Source of the DNA: CAYNZV01 sp965217095
Lineage (GTDB): Bacteria; Latescibacterota; UBA2968; UBA8231
NCBI GenBank assembly: GCA_965217095.1
Contig: OZ244235.1
Span: 1,922,001-1,986,000 of the forward strand
DNA length: 64,000 nt
Direction of reading: 5' to 3'
Notes under the pieces: model-generated
Told to the model about the DNA's origin: nothing
Databases searched by the model: none
Seen by the model: only the letters and a program-made list of their open reading frames with translations
Translations under genes and position numbers: made by a program
Shown: positions 24,008 to 32,348 of the stretch, one piece after another
How the letters are laid out: every line of letters starts with the position of its first letter
Numbering within the stretch: position 1 is the first letter of the stretch

Positions 24008-25051
24008 TCATCCTGATGAATGTTCTTTGGAACATTGATGGACCAAGTCGCTCAACTCGTTTACGTCATCTATAGTTGTATCAAACCCCGACATCCAACG
24101 TACGCGGGCTTCATTCGGGTCTAGGGTATGGAAAAAGAACCGTTCCTGAAGGTCGGGTAGCCACTCCCCAGGAAGCGTAGCGAACACCGCATTGATCTCC
24201 ACCGGGTACACAACCTCCACGCCCTCCACGGGTTGAACTCGACTGCTCAACTCTTCAGCCATGGCATTTTCGTGAAGCGCGATCCGACGCCACAGATCGT
24301 CCGTGAGCAGCGCTTCGAACTGTGCGGAGATAAACCGCATCTTTGAGGCCAGCTGCAGCCCTTGCTTCCGCACATAGGGAAAGTCCTTTCCCAGTCGCGA
24401 ATTGAGAAAAACCACCGCTTCCCCGATCAGCAACCCGTTCTTGGTGCCGCCGAACGACAGAATGTCCACGCCCACATCGGTGGTAATCTCCTTCAAATCG
24501 CAGTCGAGAAAGGCGGCGGCGTTCGGCAGGCGCGATCCGTCCATGTGTACCATCAGACCTGAGCAGTGAGCGCGCTCCGCTATGGCGACGATCTCCTCGG
24601 GGCGGTAGACCGTTCCCAATTCAGTTGGTTGCGTAATCGAAACGAGGCGGGGTTGGGAAACATGCTGGTTGCCCAGCTGGTCAATGTAGAGGTCGACCGC
24701 GGCAGGCGATATCTTGCCCTCGATCGCGGGAGCCGGCAGCAGCTTGGCGTATTTGTCCGGAGCGCCGCATTCGTCGATGTAGATGTGCGCCGTTTCGGAA
24801 CATATCACGCCGTCGGTCACACGGGTCGTCTCCGCGATGCTCAATACGTTTGCGGCGGATCCGTTGAAAACGAAGTAGACCTGCGCTTCAGAAGAAAAAT
24901 GTTTTTTGAATGCCGCCGACGCTCGTGCTGTGAACGGATCGTCTCCGTAGGAAGGCACGTGCCCCGTATTGGCGGCAAGAATGGCCTCCATTACCTCGGG
25001 ATGCACGCCAGCTTGGTGGTCGCCGTAGAAGCCCCTAATGTCTTTATTCAA
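24008..25051 (-). CDS. low-specificity threonine aldolase-like PLP enzyme
   Basis: The 347-aa protein belongs to the beta-eliminating lyase/threonine aldolase fold. FYGDHQAGVHPEV starts the domain, VHMDGSRLPNAA carries the PLP-contacting Asp, and DILSFGGTKNGLL holds the Schiff-base Lys. It would cleave beta-hydroxy-alpha-amino acids to glycine and an aldehyde. The TTG start has AGGAGA 10 bases upstream. It is divergent from the SDR gene across a 190-bp regulatory gap. Confidence 0.85.
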   Translation of the reverse strand: MNKDIRGFYGDHQAGVHPEVMEAILAANTGHVPSYGDDPFTARASAAFKKHFSSEAQVYFVFNGSAANVLSIAETTRVTDGVICSETAHIYIDECGAPDKYAKLLPAPAIEGKISPAAVDLYIDQLGNQHVSQPRLVSITQPTELGTVYRPEEIVAIAERAHCSGLMVHMDGSRLPNAAAFLDCDLKEITTDVGVDILSFGGTKNGLLIGEAVVFLNSRLGKDFPYVRKQGLQLASKMRFISAQFEALLTDDLWRRIALHENAMAEELSSRVQPVEGVEVVYPVEINAVFATLPGEWLPDLQERFFFHTLDPNEARVRWMSGFDTTIDDVNELSDLVHQCSKEHSSG

Positions 25052-25107
25052 TGATTCTATCTCTCCTGGATGCAGGAAAGCTATTTATAGGGCGACCGCC
25101 GAGCAAA

Positions 25108-25136
25108 TTGACGCTCGAAACCGAGCGCCATATTTT
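25108..25136 (+). promoter_or_regulatory. promoter with an operator-like palindrome, for the SDR gene
   Basis: TTGACG (25108-25113) and TATTTT (25131-25136) are 17 bases apart. An inverted repeat CGCTCGAAACCGAGCG (25112-25127) overlaps the -35 box and fills most of the spacer, a classic position for a repressor site. The divergent threonine aldolase gene starts 57 bases to the left, so one regulator could control both. Confidence 0.5.
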
Positions 25137-25241
25137 TGCCTTCGCCTCGGGCGGTTCGCCGTCAGGAGGGTTGAAGCGCAGGGGGTTTGGGCGATTTCGC
25201 CGGTTCAAACACGTTGGAATTCGTTCGAAAGGAGCGTCGTA

Positions 25242-26060
25242 ATGGGAGGGAGACTCGAGGGCAAAGTGGCGCTGGTGACCGGGGCCGGTTCGTGCGGCCC
25301 GGGTTGGGGAAATGGCAAAGCCACCTCCGTTCAGTTCGCCCGGGAAGGAGCAGCCGTATTCTGCGTAGATATCGATTTGAACGCCGCGAAAGAGACGACT
25401 CAGATCATCAAAGGTGAAGGTGGTCGGTCCACCAGCATCGAGTGTGACGTGGCCAACCGTGCCGCCGTGGAAAGCATGATAGAGGCGTGTGTGAGCGAGT
25501 TCGGCAGAATCGACGTGCTGCACAACAATGTCGGTATTATCGAGCTCGGCGGAGCGGTGGACACTTCGGAAGAGAGCTGGGATCACGTTTTGGACGTGAA
25601 CTTGAAGAGCATGTTTCTAACCTGCAAGTTCGCGATTCCTCACATGTTGAACCAGGGCGGGGGGGCGATCGTGAATATCGCCTCTTCCGTGGGCATTCGG
25701 TGGCACGGTGTAGCTTATATCTCCTACTCCACCACCAAAGCGGCGATCATTCAGTTCACCAAGGTCGTGGCGCTCGAATATGCAGCCAGGAACATCCGCT
25801 GCAACTGTATTCTTCCCGGCTTCATCAACACCCCGCTGGTACGCGCCTCGTTAACGAAGGCTTATGCCGGAGCCGATTTCGACCAGATCGTGGCAGCTCG
25901 GGATGCTCAAATCCCCTTAGGAAAAATGGGCGACGCCTGGGACGTTGCCCACGCCGCCGTTTACCTCGCTTCAGACGAAGCGAAATTCGTTACTGGAGCC
26001 GAACTGGTAGTCGACGGTGGCATGACCTGTCAGACGGTTGCGCCGGCCGAATCCGGGTGA
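25242..26060 (+). CDS. short-chain dehydrogenase/reductase
   Basis: From ATG 25242 (AAAGGAG site) the 272-aa Rossmann enzyme has the glycine-rich motif VTGAGSCGPGWGNGKA (slightly longer than the usual TGxxxGxG), VDIDLN (an acidic residue favouring NAD), NNVG, catalytic Ser in NIASSVG and catalytic YSTTK. The C-terminal PGFIN and GAELVVDGGMTCQT complete the classical SDR. It probably oxidises a sugar or polyol hydroxyl. It is transcribed alone to the right; its stop abuts the convergent MDR gene. Confidence 0.88.
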   Translation: MGGRLEGKVALVTGAGSCGPGWGNGKATSVQFAREGAAVFCVDIDLNAAKETTQIIKGEGGRSTSIECDVANRAAVESMIEACVSEFGRIDVLHNNVGIIELGGAVDTSEESWDHVLDVNLKSMFLTCKFAIPHMLNQGGGAIVNIASSVGIRWHGVAYISYSTTKAAIIQFTKVVALEYAARNIRCNCILPGFINTPLVRASLTKAYAGADFDQIVAARDAQIPLGKMGDAWDVAHAAVYLASDEAKFVTGAELVVDGGMTCQTVAPAESG

Positions 26061-27077
26061 TTAGTCCTTCCACTGAAAGATCACACCGAGCATCGTTTTG
26101 TCGCGGTTGAAGGCCATTTCATACGCCTTCTGCATTTCGCTGTAGTGCAGTCGATGGGTAATCAGGCGCTTGGGTTCCAAACCACCGTCTTCCATGAGCG
26201 ACAAGGTGTGGGCGGCGTTTCGTAATCTCGTGAAACGTTCCCCCTCCTCGGCTGGAAAGAGATTTCCGGCATGCCCAGAGACCGCGATGAGCGAGATCCC
26301 TTTGTCGTAAAACCATTTCATGTGCAGCGGGTTGAAGTCGAGCGGTTTCTCTCCCCTTTCCGGCAAGCTGACGATAGAAACCCGTCCGCCGCGTCGTACG
26401 ATCTCCACTGAGGTCTGGTAGGCGGGCCACGGGTTGGCGGTCAAAATAACCAGATCGATGCCGGCACCATCGGTGAACTCGTCCAACTTCGCCTGTAGAT
26501 CTGGATCGCTAGATAGGAAACATGCGTGAGTGCCCATCTTGGCAGCCATCTCCATGCGCAATTCGCTGTTGCCAATGCCGATGACACGAGCGCCAAACAG
26601 CCGGCCCACCCCGATGGCCCCCATGCCCAGTGTTCCCAGGCCCACGACCGCGACGTTCTCGCCCGGTCTGAACATGGCCTTCTGGTAACAGTGGGCGCTG
26701 AGGGTATACAGATAAGTGTAGACCGCATCTTCTGAGTCCACACCTTCCGGCACCTTGACCATGGCGACCTGCCGCTCGTCCAACACGTATTCCGAACAGT
26801 GCCAGGTCTGCCCGGCAACGCGATCCCCTTCTTTCAGCCTTGTCACCGCACTGCCCACGCCCCGAACGATGCCCAGGTTGCTGTCCCCGACCGGGCGCGG
26901 ATAAGTGGGTGCCCCCGGTACATCCTCCGCCCCTTCGTAATTTCCCCTGTCGGTGCCGATCTTGAAGGCGGAAATCTGCGTCTCCACCCACACCTCGGTC
27001 GGTTTCAGATTGCCGGTATCCAGCTCCTGATCCTCAACGCGCAAGTCTCTTGGTCCGTGCAGAATGGGAATCTTCAT
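26061..27077 (-). CDS. MDR-family dehydrogenase lacking the usual zinc cysteine
   Basis: The 338-aa medium-chain dehydrogenase has the GroES-like N-domain and the NAD(P) fold VAVVGLGTLGMGAIGVGR. In the position where zinc alcohol dehydrogenases have C-G-x-C-G-T-D it reads SAFKIGTDRGNYEG, so the catalytic zinc ligand Cys is absent and there is no structural-zinc CxxCxxC lobe. It may be a zinc-independent reductase or use a different site. A strong AGGAGG site precedes the ATG. It sits 29 bases downstream of the cysteine-synthase-like gene in the same operon. Confidence 0.8.
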   Translation of the reverse strand: MKIPILHGPRDLRVEDQELDTGNLKPTEVWVETQISAFKIGTDRGNYEGAEDVPGAPTYPRPVGDSNLGIVRGVGSAVTRLKEGDRVAGQTWHCSEYVLDERQVAMVKVPEGVDSEDAVYTYLYTLSAHCYQKAMFRPGENVAVVGLGTLGMGAIGVGRLFGARVIGIGNSELRMEMAAKMGTHACFLSSDPDLQAKLDEFTDGAGIDLVILTANPWPAYQTSVEIVRRGGRVSIVSLPERGEKPLDFNPLHMKWFYDKGISLIAVSGHAGNLFPAEEGERFTRLRNAAHTLSLMEDGGLEPKRLITHRLHYSEMQKAYEMAFNRDKTMLGVIFQWKD

Positions 27078-27106
27078 GGTAGCCTCCTATGTATGGTTGA
27101 GATGTA

Positions 27107-28066
27107 TTACGAATTCCACAGATCGGTGGTGAGATATTTGAGACCGGAGTCGTTGATGAGAATCGCCACCACTCCGCCTTTTAACTCTCCCCGTAGCAGC
27201 TGCTGGGCGGCGGCAACGTTCGCCCCAGAAGAGAAACCGGCGAATATGCCTTCGTCACAAGCAAGCTGATGGCACGCGTCGATCGACTCTTGTGAGGTGA
27301 CTTGTATGTAGCCATCCACATGCTCCACATTGATCAGTTCCAGCTCTGGCCTGGAATAGCCACCCCCCTGGATGGCGTGACTGGGGCTAGTGACGGCTTG
27401 GCCAGCCAGTACCGCTGCCCCCTCCGGCTCCACAATGAAACACTTCACCTTGGATTCGTACTCTTTGAAGGCGGCGGCGCACCCGGCGAAACTGCCACCG
27501 GAGCCCACGAAATCGCAAAAGCCGTCGATTTGGCCGCCTGACCCAGCCAGGATCTCGGGCCCCGTGTGCAGATAGTGAGACCGAAAGTTCCCCCGGTGAA
27601 CGAACTGATCCGGTCGAAACGCTGCCCGCTCGCGCGCCAGTCTCTCCGCCTCCGATTCCACAAGGGCGAGATCGGCGCCCGAGACCGAGTCGCTGCCCGA
27701 CCCAATGGCCTGGTCCACCAATACCACCTCCGCTCCGTATGCCCGCATCTGGCGCACCCGCTCCGTGCTGTTTCCTTTGGACATCACGGCGATAAACGGG
27801 TACCCCTTGATCGCGCTAACAATGGCGAGGCCGGTTCCGGTATTTCCGCTGGTCACCTCCACGATCGTCTGGCCCGGCTGGAGGTCGCCTCCCCTCTCGG
27901 CGTCTTCAACGATCTGCAGGGCGATCCGATCCTTCTTCGAATACCCTGGGTTGAGATACTCCAGCTTCGCCAGGATCTCCCCCTCCACGTCCCTGGCCAA
28001 GCGTGAAAGCCGGACCAAAGGAGTGTCCCCGATCGCCCCAAGCACTGATTCGAGGGGTTTACTCAT
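27107..28066 (-). CDS. cysteine synthase / PLP beta-replacement enzyme
   Basis: The 319-aa fold-type II PLP protein shows IGDTPLVRLSRL, PGYSKKDRIA with the PLP Lys, EVTSGNTGTGLA (phosphate loop) and GSGGSFAG. It belongs to the cysteine synthase/cystathionine beta-synthase group. Because it lies in a catabolic cluster and not with cysteine biosynthesis genes, it may instead act on another amino acid (for example diaminopropionate or hydroxy-amino acids). No serine acetyltransferase is nearby. The Shine-Dalgarno is weak. Confidence 0.82.
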   Translation of the reverse strand: MSKPLESVLGAIGDTPLVRLSRLARDVEGEILAKLEYLNPGYSKKDRIALQIVEDAERGGDLQPGQTIVEVTSGNTGTGLAIVSAIKGYPFIAVMSKGNSTERVRQMRAYGAEVVLVDQAIGSGSDSVSGADLALVESEAERLARERAAFRPDQFVHRGNFRSHYLHTGPEILAGSGGQIDGFCDFVGSGGSFAGCAAAFKEYESKVKCFIVEPEGAAVLAGQAVTSPSHAIQGGGYSRPELELINVEHVDGYIQVTSQESIDACHQLACDEGIFAGFSSGANVAAAQQLLRGELKGGVVAILINDSGLKYLTTDLWNS

Positions 28067-28143
28067 GACGATGATGTCGCGCCCTCACCAAGAGATCAAC
28101 GGGATATCGGACCATACGCACGTCTCGCTGTCGGCCATCCGGA

Positions 28144-29016
28144 TTAGTGGGGATAGATCAAATAACCCACGTGGTCGGTTCGGGCTCGAAAGAGACACGC
28201 GCTAGCGGTGACGTAAAGCGTGCTGAGGTCCTTGCCCCCGAAGGTGCAGTTGGTCGGCTTGTCCAACGGCACCGGGTGAGTCGAGAGAACCCTTCCGTTT
28301 GGGGCAAACACGTAAATCATCGGACCGGGCCCGCTATCTGACCATCCGGCGGTCGCAACTATATTGCCCTCGGTGTCGAAGCACATGCCATCGATGCCCC
28401 GATGCGGATAGAAATTGTGCAGCACTTCGTACGGTCCGACTGATCCACTTTGATCAATGGCATACCGTCGGAGCTCTCTACGATTGTCGACGCCGTAGTG
28501 GCTTTGGGCGACGTAGAGCGACTTCAGTTCTGGCGAAACCAGGAGTCCGTTCGGTTTGGTCGTGTCATAGGTTACCCGTTCGATATCCCAGTTATCGTTC
28601 GGCGCAGGGGTGGCTCGATATATGGACTGGTGCATCAGCTGAAGATCGGAAACCTCGGGACTATATCGTGGATCGGTGAACCAGAGTCGACCCTCTCCGT
28701 CGAAGGCGAGATCGTTAGGACTGTTCAGGCGCCGGCCATCGAAGCTATCGGCGACGACGGTTGTTCCACCGTTCACTTCGTACCTACAGACCCGGCGGCC
28801 CCCACCTTCGCAACAGAACAGAGCTCCATGCCGATCGAACATCAGGCCGTTGCCTTCGTTGGTGCCTGTGCGAAATTCAGTGCAATGTCCGGTCTCCGGA
28901 TCGTACCGCATGATCCGACTGTTTGGGATGTCGGTAAACAATAGGCACTCCCCATCCCAGGCGGGGCCCTCGGCGAATCCGAATGGGCCGGCCACCTTCT
29001 CGAACGTCCAACTCAT
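28144..29016 (-). CDS. SMP-30/gluconolactonase family protein
   Basis: From ATG 29014-29016 (GGAGG site) the 290-aa beta-propeller reads FGFAEGPAWDGECLLFTD at the start (metal-ligand Glu in EGPAW), then NSPNDLAFDGEGRLWFTDP and NGLLVSPELKSLYVAQS. The family hydrolyses sugar lactones in the cytoplasm. Together with the amidohydrolase and two dehydrogenases it suggests oxidation of a sugar to a lactone and then to an acid. The promoter at 29072-29100 drives it and probably the two genes downstream. Confidence 0.86.
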   Translation of the reverse strand: MSWTFEKVAGPFGFAEGPAWDGECLLFTDIPNSRIMRYDPETGHCTEFRTGTNEGNGLMFDRHGALFCCEGGGRRVCRYEVNGGTTVVADSFDGRRLNSPNDLAFDGEGRLWFTDPRYSPEVSDLQLMHQSIYRATPAPNDNWDIERVTYDTTKPNGLLVSPELKSLYVAQSHYGVDNRRELRRYAIDQSGSVGPYEVLHNFYPHRGIDGMCFDTEGNIVATAGWSDSGPGPMIYVFAPNGRVLSTHPVPLDKPTNCTFGGKDLSTLYVTASACLFRARTDHVGYLIYPH

Positions 29017-29071
29017 ACATCCTCCAATAAAACGATTGAGCTTGAGAAAACCTTCACGCCGCCGAACGCTG

Positions 29072-29100
29072 AATATATCCAGGGCCAGGTCCTGCCTCAA
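29072..29100 (-). promoter_or_regulatory. promoter of the SMP-30 operon
   Basis: On the minus strand TTGAGG (complement of 29095-29100) and TATATT (complement of 29072-29077) are 17 bases apart. Predicted start is about 50 bases before the SMP-30 ATG. Confidence 0.6.
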
Positions 29101-29115
29101 GACGGGGAAGCGGGA

Positions 29116-29144
29116 TTGCTCGGCCCAAGATAGGTGAATATCTT
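29116..29144 (+). promoter_or_regulatory. possible promoter of the membrane protein at 29186
   Basis: TTGCTC (29116-29121) and TATCTT (29139-29144) are 17 bases apart and point right, 41 bases before the ATG. It lies back to back with the SMP-30 promoter. Confidence 0.45.
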
Positions 29145-29185
29145 AGCAGCCTCGCCGCGACACCGTTCACAATCCGGAGATACCT

Positions 29186-30361
29186 ATGGCCGGCACCGCT
29201 GGACTGGAATCTGGAAACAACCCAGAGCGACCGTTTCAGGCTCTTAGAGCGCTCTCGGTCCAATTCGTTTCGTTTATGATCGAGAAGGGGCTGGAAGGGC
29301 AAAAGCTCGACAAGATCGTCAACGGATTTACCCGGCACCAGACCAAGATCGTGAGTGGAGTATTGGGCAGCGCCGGCCTTGCCGGCGGCGCCTGGGCGGC
29401 CGCCTCTGTTTGGGCCAGCTCTCTCGGCCTTTGGGGCAGCGTTGGGTACGCGCTGGGGTTGGTGTCCATGCCGTTCTGGATTCCCGTCGCCGGCGGGGTT
29501 GCGGGATTGACGGCTGCCGGTGGAGCCGTGTACGGAGCTCTGAGTCTGGCACGAAGCAGGGGTAAAATCCACAAGCTCCGGAGCATCATAGGGTTCAGCA
29601 AGCTGCTCATCAACCAAGACGAGTTTCGCGCCCAGGATCTGCGTCTGATGCAGAGGTTTCTCAAGGCCCAGAATGTCAAAGAGAAGCAGATAGAAACCCT
29701 GCTGAAGACCTCTCCAGAGCTGGCGCAGCAGCTGGCGCTCAAACATCTCTCCGCTACCGAAAGAGCAGACGTTGCGCGCTATATCTTTCCACTGGTCTAT
29801 GTGAACGACGGCGTAATCTCAGATGCTGGTCGTCGCCGATTCAACCGGGTGTGCAAAGCGCTGCGGCTGAAAAACGGATCGGCATCTGACCTTTCGAGTC
29901 GATATCGACAGAGACTGGATGTACAGTGGTCTTACATGAAGAATCTCGTCGCCCAACTCAATCAGTTTGCCGACAAACTCTCCTTTGACCGCCGGGAAAT
30001 GGAGATACTCCGCGAGCAGCTGGAACAGCTGGTGCAGTTCGATCCTCGCAGACCGGCGACCGAGAAAAAGCAACGGTTGGTTGCGCAGTTGGGCGCCAAA
30101 GGCAAGAATGCGCGACTCAACAGGGACGATACGATGGTGGAAGCGGCGGTAATGGGTGCCTACGCCCTCGCCCACACGGCGGTTCAGAGCGAGCGTTCCA
30201 GGACGGTGCTGGCAAACGAGTTCGACTTGCTGATCAAAGACCAGGAGCTGGCGGAAGAATACAAGAAAGGTCTGACGAACAGTCGCCAGAAAGTGGACAA
30301 GCTCTACGACACGACCCGAGAGCAAATCGCCATGGCGGCGAGGAAGAACAAGAATAACTGA
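29186..30361 (+). CDS. unknown protein with glycine-rich membrane hairpin and TerB-like region
   Basis: The 391-aa product is unfamiliar. Residues about 55-120 form two hydrophobic, small-residue-rich segments (GVLGSAGLAGGAWAAASVW and FWIPVAGGVAGLTAAGGAV) separated by a short turn, a glycine-zipper hairpin. Residues about 195-225 (YIFPLVYVNDGVISDAGRRR) resemble the metal-binding helix of TerB-like domains. The C-terminal 170 residues are helical and charged. It could be a membrane-remodelling or stress protein. It is a single gene, convergent with metG with a 3-base gap. Confidence 0.6.
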   Translation: MAGTAGLESGNNPERPFQALRALSVQFVSFMIEKGLEGQKLDKIVNGFTRHQTKIVSGVLGSAGLAGGAWAAASVWASSLGLWGSVGYALGLVSMPFWIPVAGGVAGLTAAGGAVYGALSLARSRGKIHKLRSIIGFSKLLINQDEFRAQDLRLMQRFLKAQNVKEKQIETLLKTSPELAQQLALKHLSATERADVARYIFPLVYVNDGVISDAGRRRFNRVCKALRLKNGSASDLSSRYRQRLDVQWSYMKNLVAQLNQFADKLSFDRREMEILREQLEQLVQFDPRRPATEKKQRLVAQLGAKGKNARLNRDDTMVEAAVMGAYALAHTAVQSERSRTVLANEFDLLIKDQELAEEYKKGLTNSRQKVDKLYDTTREQIAMAARKNKNN

Positions 30362-30364
30362 GCA

Positions 30365-32287
30365 TCAGCGAACATCCGTCCCAGGCGGCACGTCTGGATC
30401 AACGCTAACCAGGCTCAGATTTCCTTCAGCATCATTGGCTGCCAGCACCATTCCCTGAGAGAGGATGCCGCGTAGCTTTGCAGGTTTCAGATTGGCCACA
30501 ATGACGACCTTACGACCCACTAGGTCATCTGCCTCGTAGAATTGGGCAATGCCCGCAACCACGGTTCGCTCCTCGTCACCCAAGGTTAGTTTCAGCCGCA
30601 CGAGTTTGTCGGTGTCTGGAACCTTTTCGGCCTCGATCACCTTTGCAACCTTCAGCTGCATCTGATTGAAATCGTCGATGGCGATTTCTTCTTCACTCTC
30701 CACAGCATTCTCCTTGACCCCTTTCTTCGGGCGATCGGCGCCAGGGGATTTTCCTTGGACTTCGATCTTGGGAAACAGAAGATCCGTTTCCGCGGGTATG
30801 GTAGTACCGTTCGGGATCCGCTCCCATGACTCAATCTCGTCCAATCGATAGTCCGCTAGTCCGAGATCCCTGCGGATCTGGGCAGCTTTCGTCGGAAGTG
30901 CAGGCTCCAGGAGCACCGACGAAGTCAGCAGGCCTTCGGCCACACACCTCAGCACGTCGGCTAGACGGCCGTAGGTTTCGGGTTCCTTCGCCAGCTTCCA
31001 CGGCTCTTCGTCGTTGAAATATCGATTCAGCTGACGCACGTACTGCAGGACCTCTTCCAGGGCGGCATGAAACTTTAGTTCGCCAACGTAAACACGCACC
31101 TTGCTGGGCAGCTCGATCCCCAGCCGGGCAACCTCCCGATCGCTGTCGTGAGCAGATTTTGACGTAGGACCGAATGTGCCATCCAGGTGTCTAAGGAGCA
31201 GAGCCCGAACCCTGGAGAGAAGGTTGCCGAGATCGTTGGCAAGATCGGCGTTGTAACGCTCGATCAGCCCTGACTCTCCCACCGAGCCATCCTGGCCGTA
31301 GACCGTGTCTTTAAGCAAGTAATAGCGCACTGCATCGGGACCGTACTTCTCGGCCAGCTCGAAGGGATCGACGACGTTGCCGAGAGACTTGCTCATCTTG
31401 CGGCCGTCGTGCCCCATTAAAAAGCCCCCGACGTTCAGGTGCTGGTAGAGGGGAATATCGGCCGCTTTGAGCATGGTTGGCCAGAATACGGCATGGGCCT
31501 TGAGGATGTCCTTTCCGACAAGGTGCTGAGCGGCGGGCCAGAAACGGCGATAGAGATCGCTGTCATCGAAACCAATGGCCGAGATGTAATTTATGAGGGC
31601 GTCCGTCCAAACGTAGGTCACGTGGTCGGCATCCCACGGAAGAGAGATGCCCCACGGTACCCGCGTCCTGGGTCGAGATATGGACAGATCACCAATTGAT
31701 TCGGCAAGCATGGAAAGCACTTCTTGACGGTACCCCGACGGACGTATGAAGTCGGGATTTTTCCGGATATGCTCCACAAGCCATTCCCGGTATTTCTCCA
31801 TCTTGAAGAAGTAGTTGCCCTCTTTGCGCAGCTCCGGAGTGGTGTGATGATCGCGACACTTTCCATCCACTAGCTCCTTATCGGTCAGGAAGCGTTCACA
31901 TCCGACGCAATAGGTACCTTCGTACTCGTCGTAGTAGATATCCCCGGCCTGGTGAATACGGCTCAAGACATCGACTACTACCTTCTTGTGCCGAGCCTCG
32001 GTTGTGCGAATGAAATCGACGTTGCTGACCTCCAAAACCGACCACGCATCACGAAATCGTGTGCTGATTTCGTCGACGAACTCCTGTGGATCGCGTCCGG
32101 CCGCCTGGGCTGCCCGATAGATCTTTTCGCCATGTTCATCGGTACCGGTGAGGTAGTAAGTGTCGTATCCGTCGAGACGGTAGAATCGCGCCAAAAAATC
32201 GCCCACGACGGTGGTGTAGGCATGACCGACGTGAGGTTGGTCGTTGACGTAGTAGATCGGTGTGGTGACGTAGAAGGTTTTGTCCAT
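30365..32287 (-). CDS. metG: methionyl-tRNA synthetase
   Basis: MetG charges tRNA-Met. The 640-aa enzyme has PIYYVNDQPHVGHAYTT (HIGH region), a zinc knuckle CVGCERFL...CRDHH, KMSKSLGN (KMSKS), an anticodon-binding helical domain and a fused C-terminal tRNA-binding OB-fold (FNQMQLKVAKVIEAE, GIAQFYEADDLVGRKVVIV). ATG 32285-32287 is chosen; it is 8 bases downstream of a promoter -10 box and has no Shine-Dalgarno, which suggests a leaderless mRNA. The single-zinc-knuckle layout is that of Bacillus/Thermus-type enzymes. Confidence 0.96.
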   Translation of the reverse strand: MDKTFYVTTPIYYVNDQPHVGHAYTTVVGDFLARFYRLDGYDTYYLTGTDEHGEKIYRAAQAAGRDPQEFVDEISTRFRDAWSVLEVSNVDFIRTTEARHKKVVVDVLSRIHQAGDIYYDEYEGTYCVGCERFLTDKELVDGKCRDHHTTPELRKEGNYFFKMEKYREWLVEHIRKNPDFIRPSGYRQEVLSMLAESIGDLSISRPRTRVPWGISLPWDADHVTYVWTDALINYISAIGFDDSDLYRRFWPAAQHLVGKDILKAHAVFWPTMLKAADIPLYQHLNVGGFLMGHDGRKMSKSLGNVVDPFELAEKYGPDAVRYYLLKDTVYGQDGSVGESGLIERYNADLANDLGNLLSRVRALLLRHLDGTFGPTSKSAHDSDREVARLGIELPSKVRVYVGELKFHAALEEVLQYVRQLNRYFNDEEPWKLAKEPETYGRLADVLRCVAEGLLTSSVLLEPALPTKAAQIRRDLGLADYRLDEIESWERIPNGTTIPAETDLLFPKIEVQGKSPGADRPKKGVKENAVESEEEIAIDDFNQMQLKVAKVIEAEKVPDTDKLVRLKLTLGDEERTVVAGIAQFYEADDLVGRKVVIVANLKPAKLRGILSQGMVLAANDAEGNLSLVSVDPDVPPGTDVR

Positions 32288-32294
32288 GAAAGTT

Positions 32295-32323
32295 ATGATA
32301 ACGGCTGCCCGGAACAGTGGCAA
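32295..32323 (-). promoter_or_regulatory. promoter of metG, predicting a leaderless transcript
   Basis: On the minus strand TTGCCA (complement of 32318-32323) and TATCAT (complement of 32295-32300) are 17 bases apart. Transcription would begin at about 32288, within a base or two of the metG ATG. Confidence 0.5.
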
Positions 32324-32348
32324 ACGAATGTCGAGAGCTTGTGTCGGG

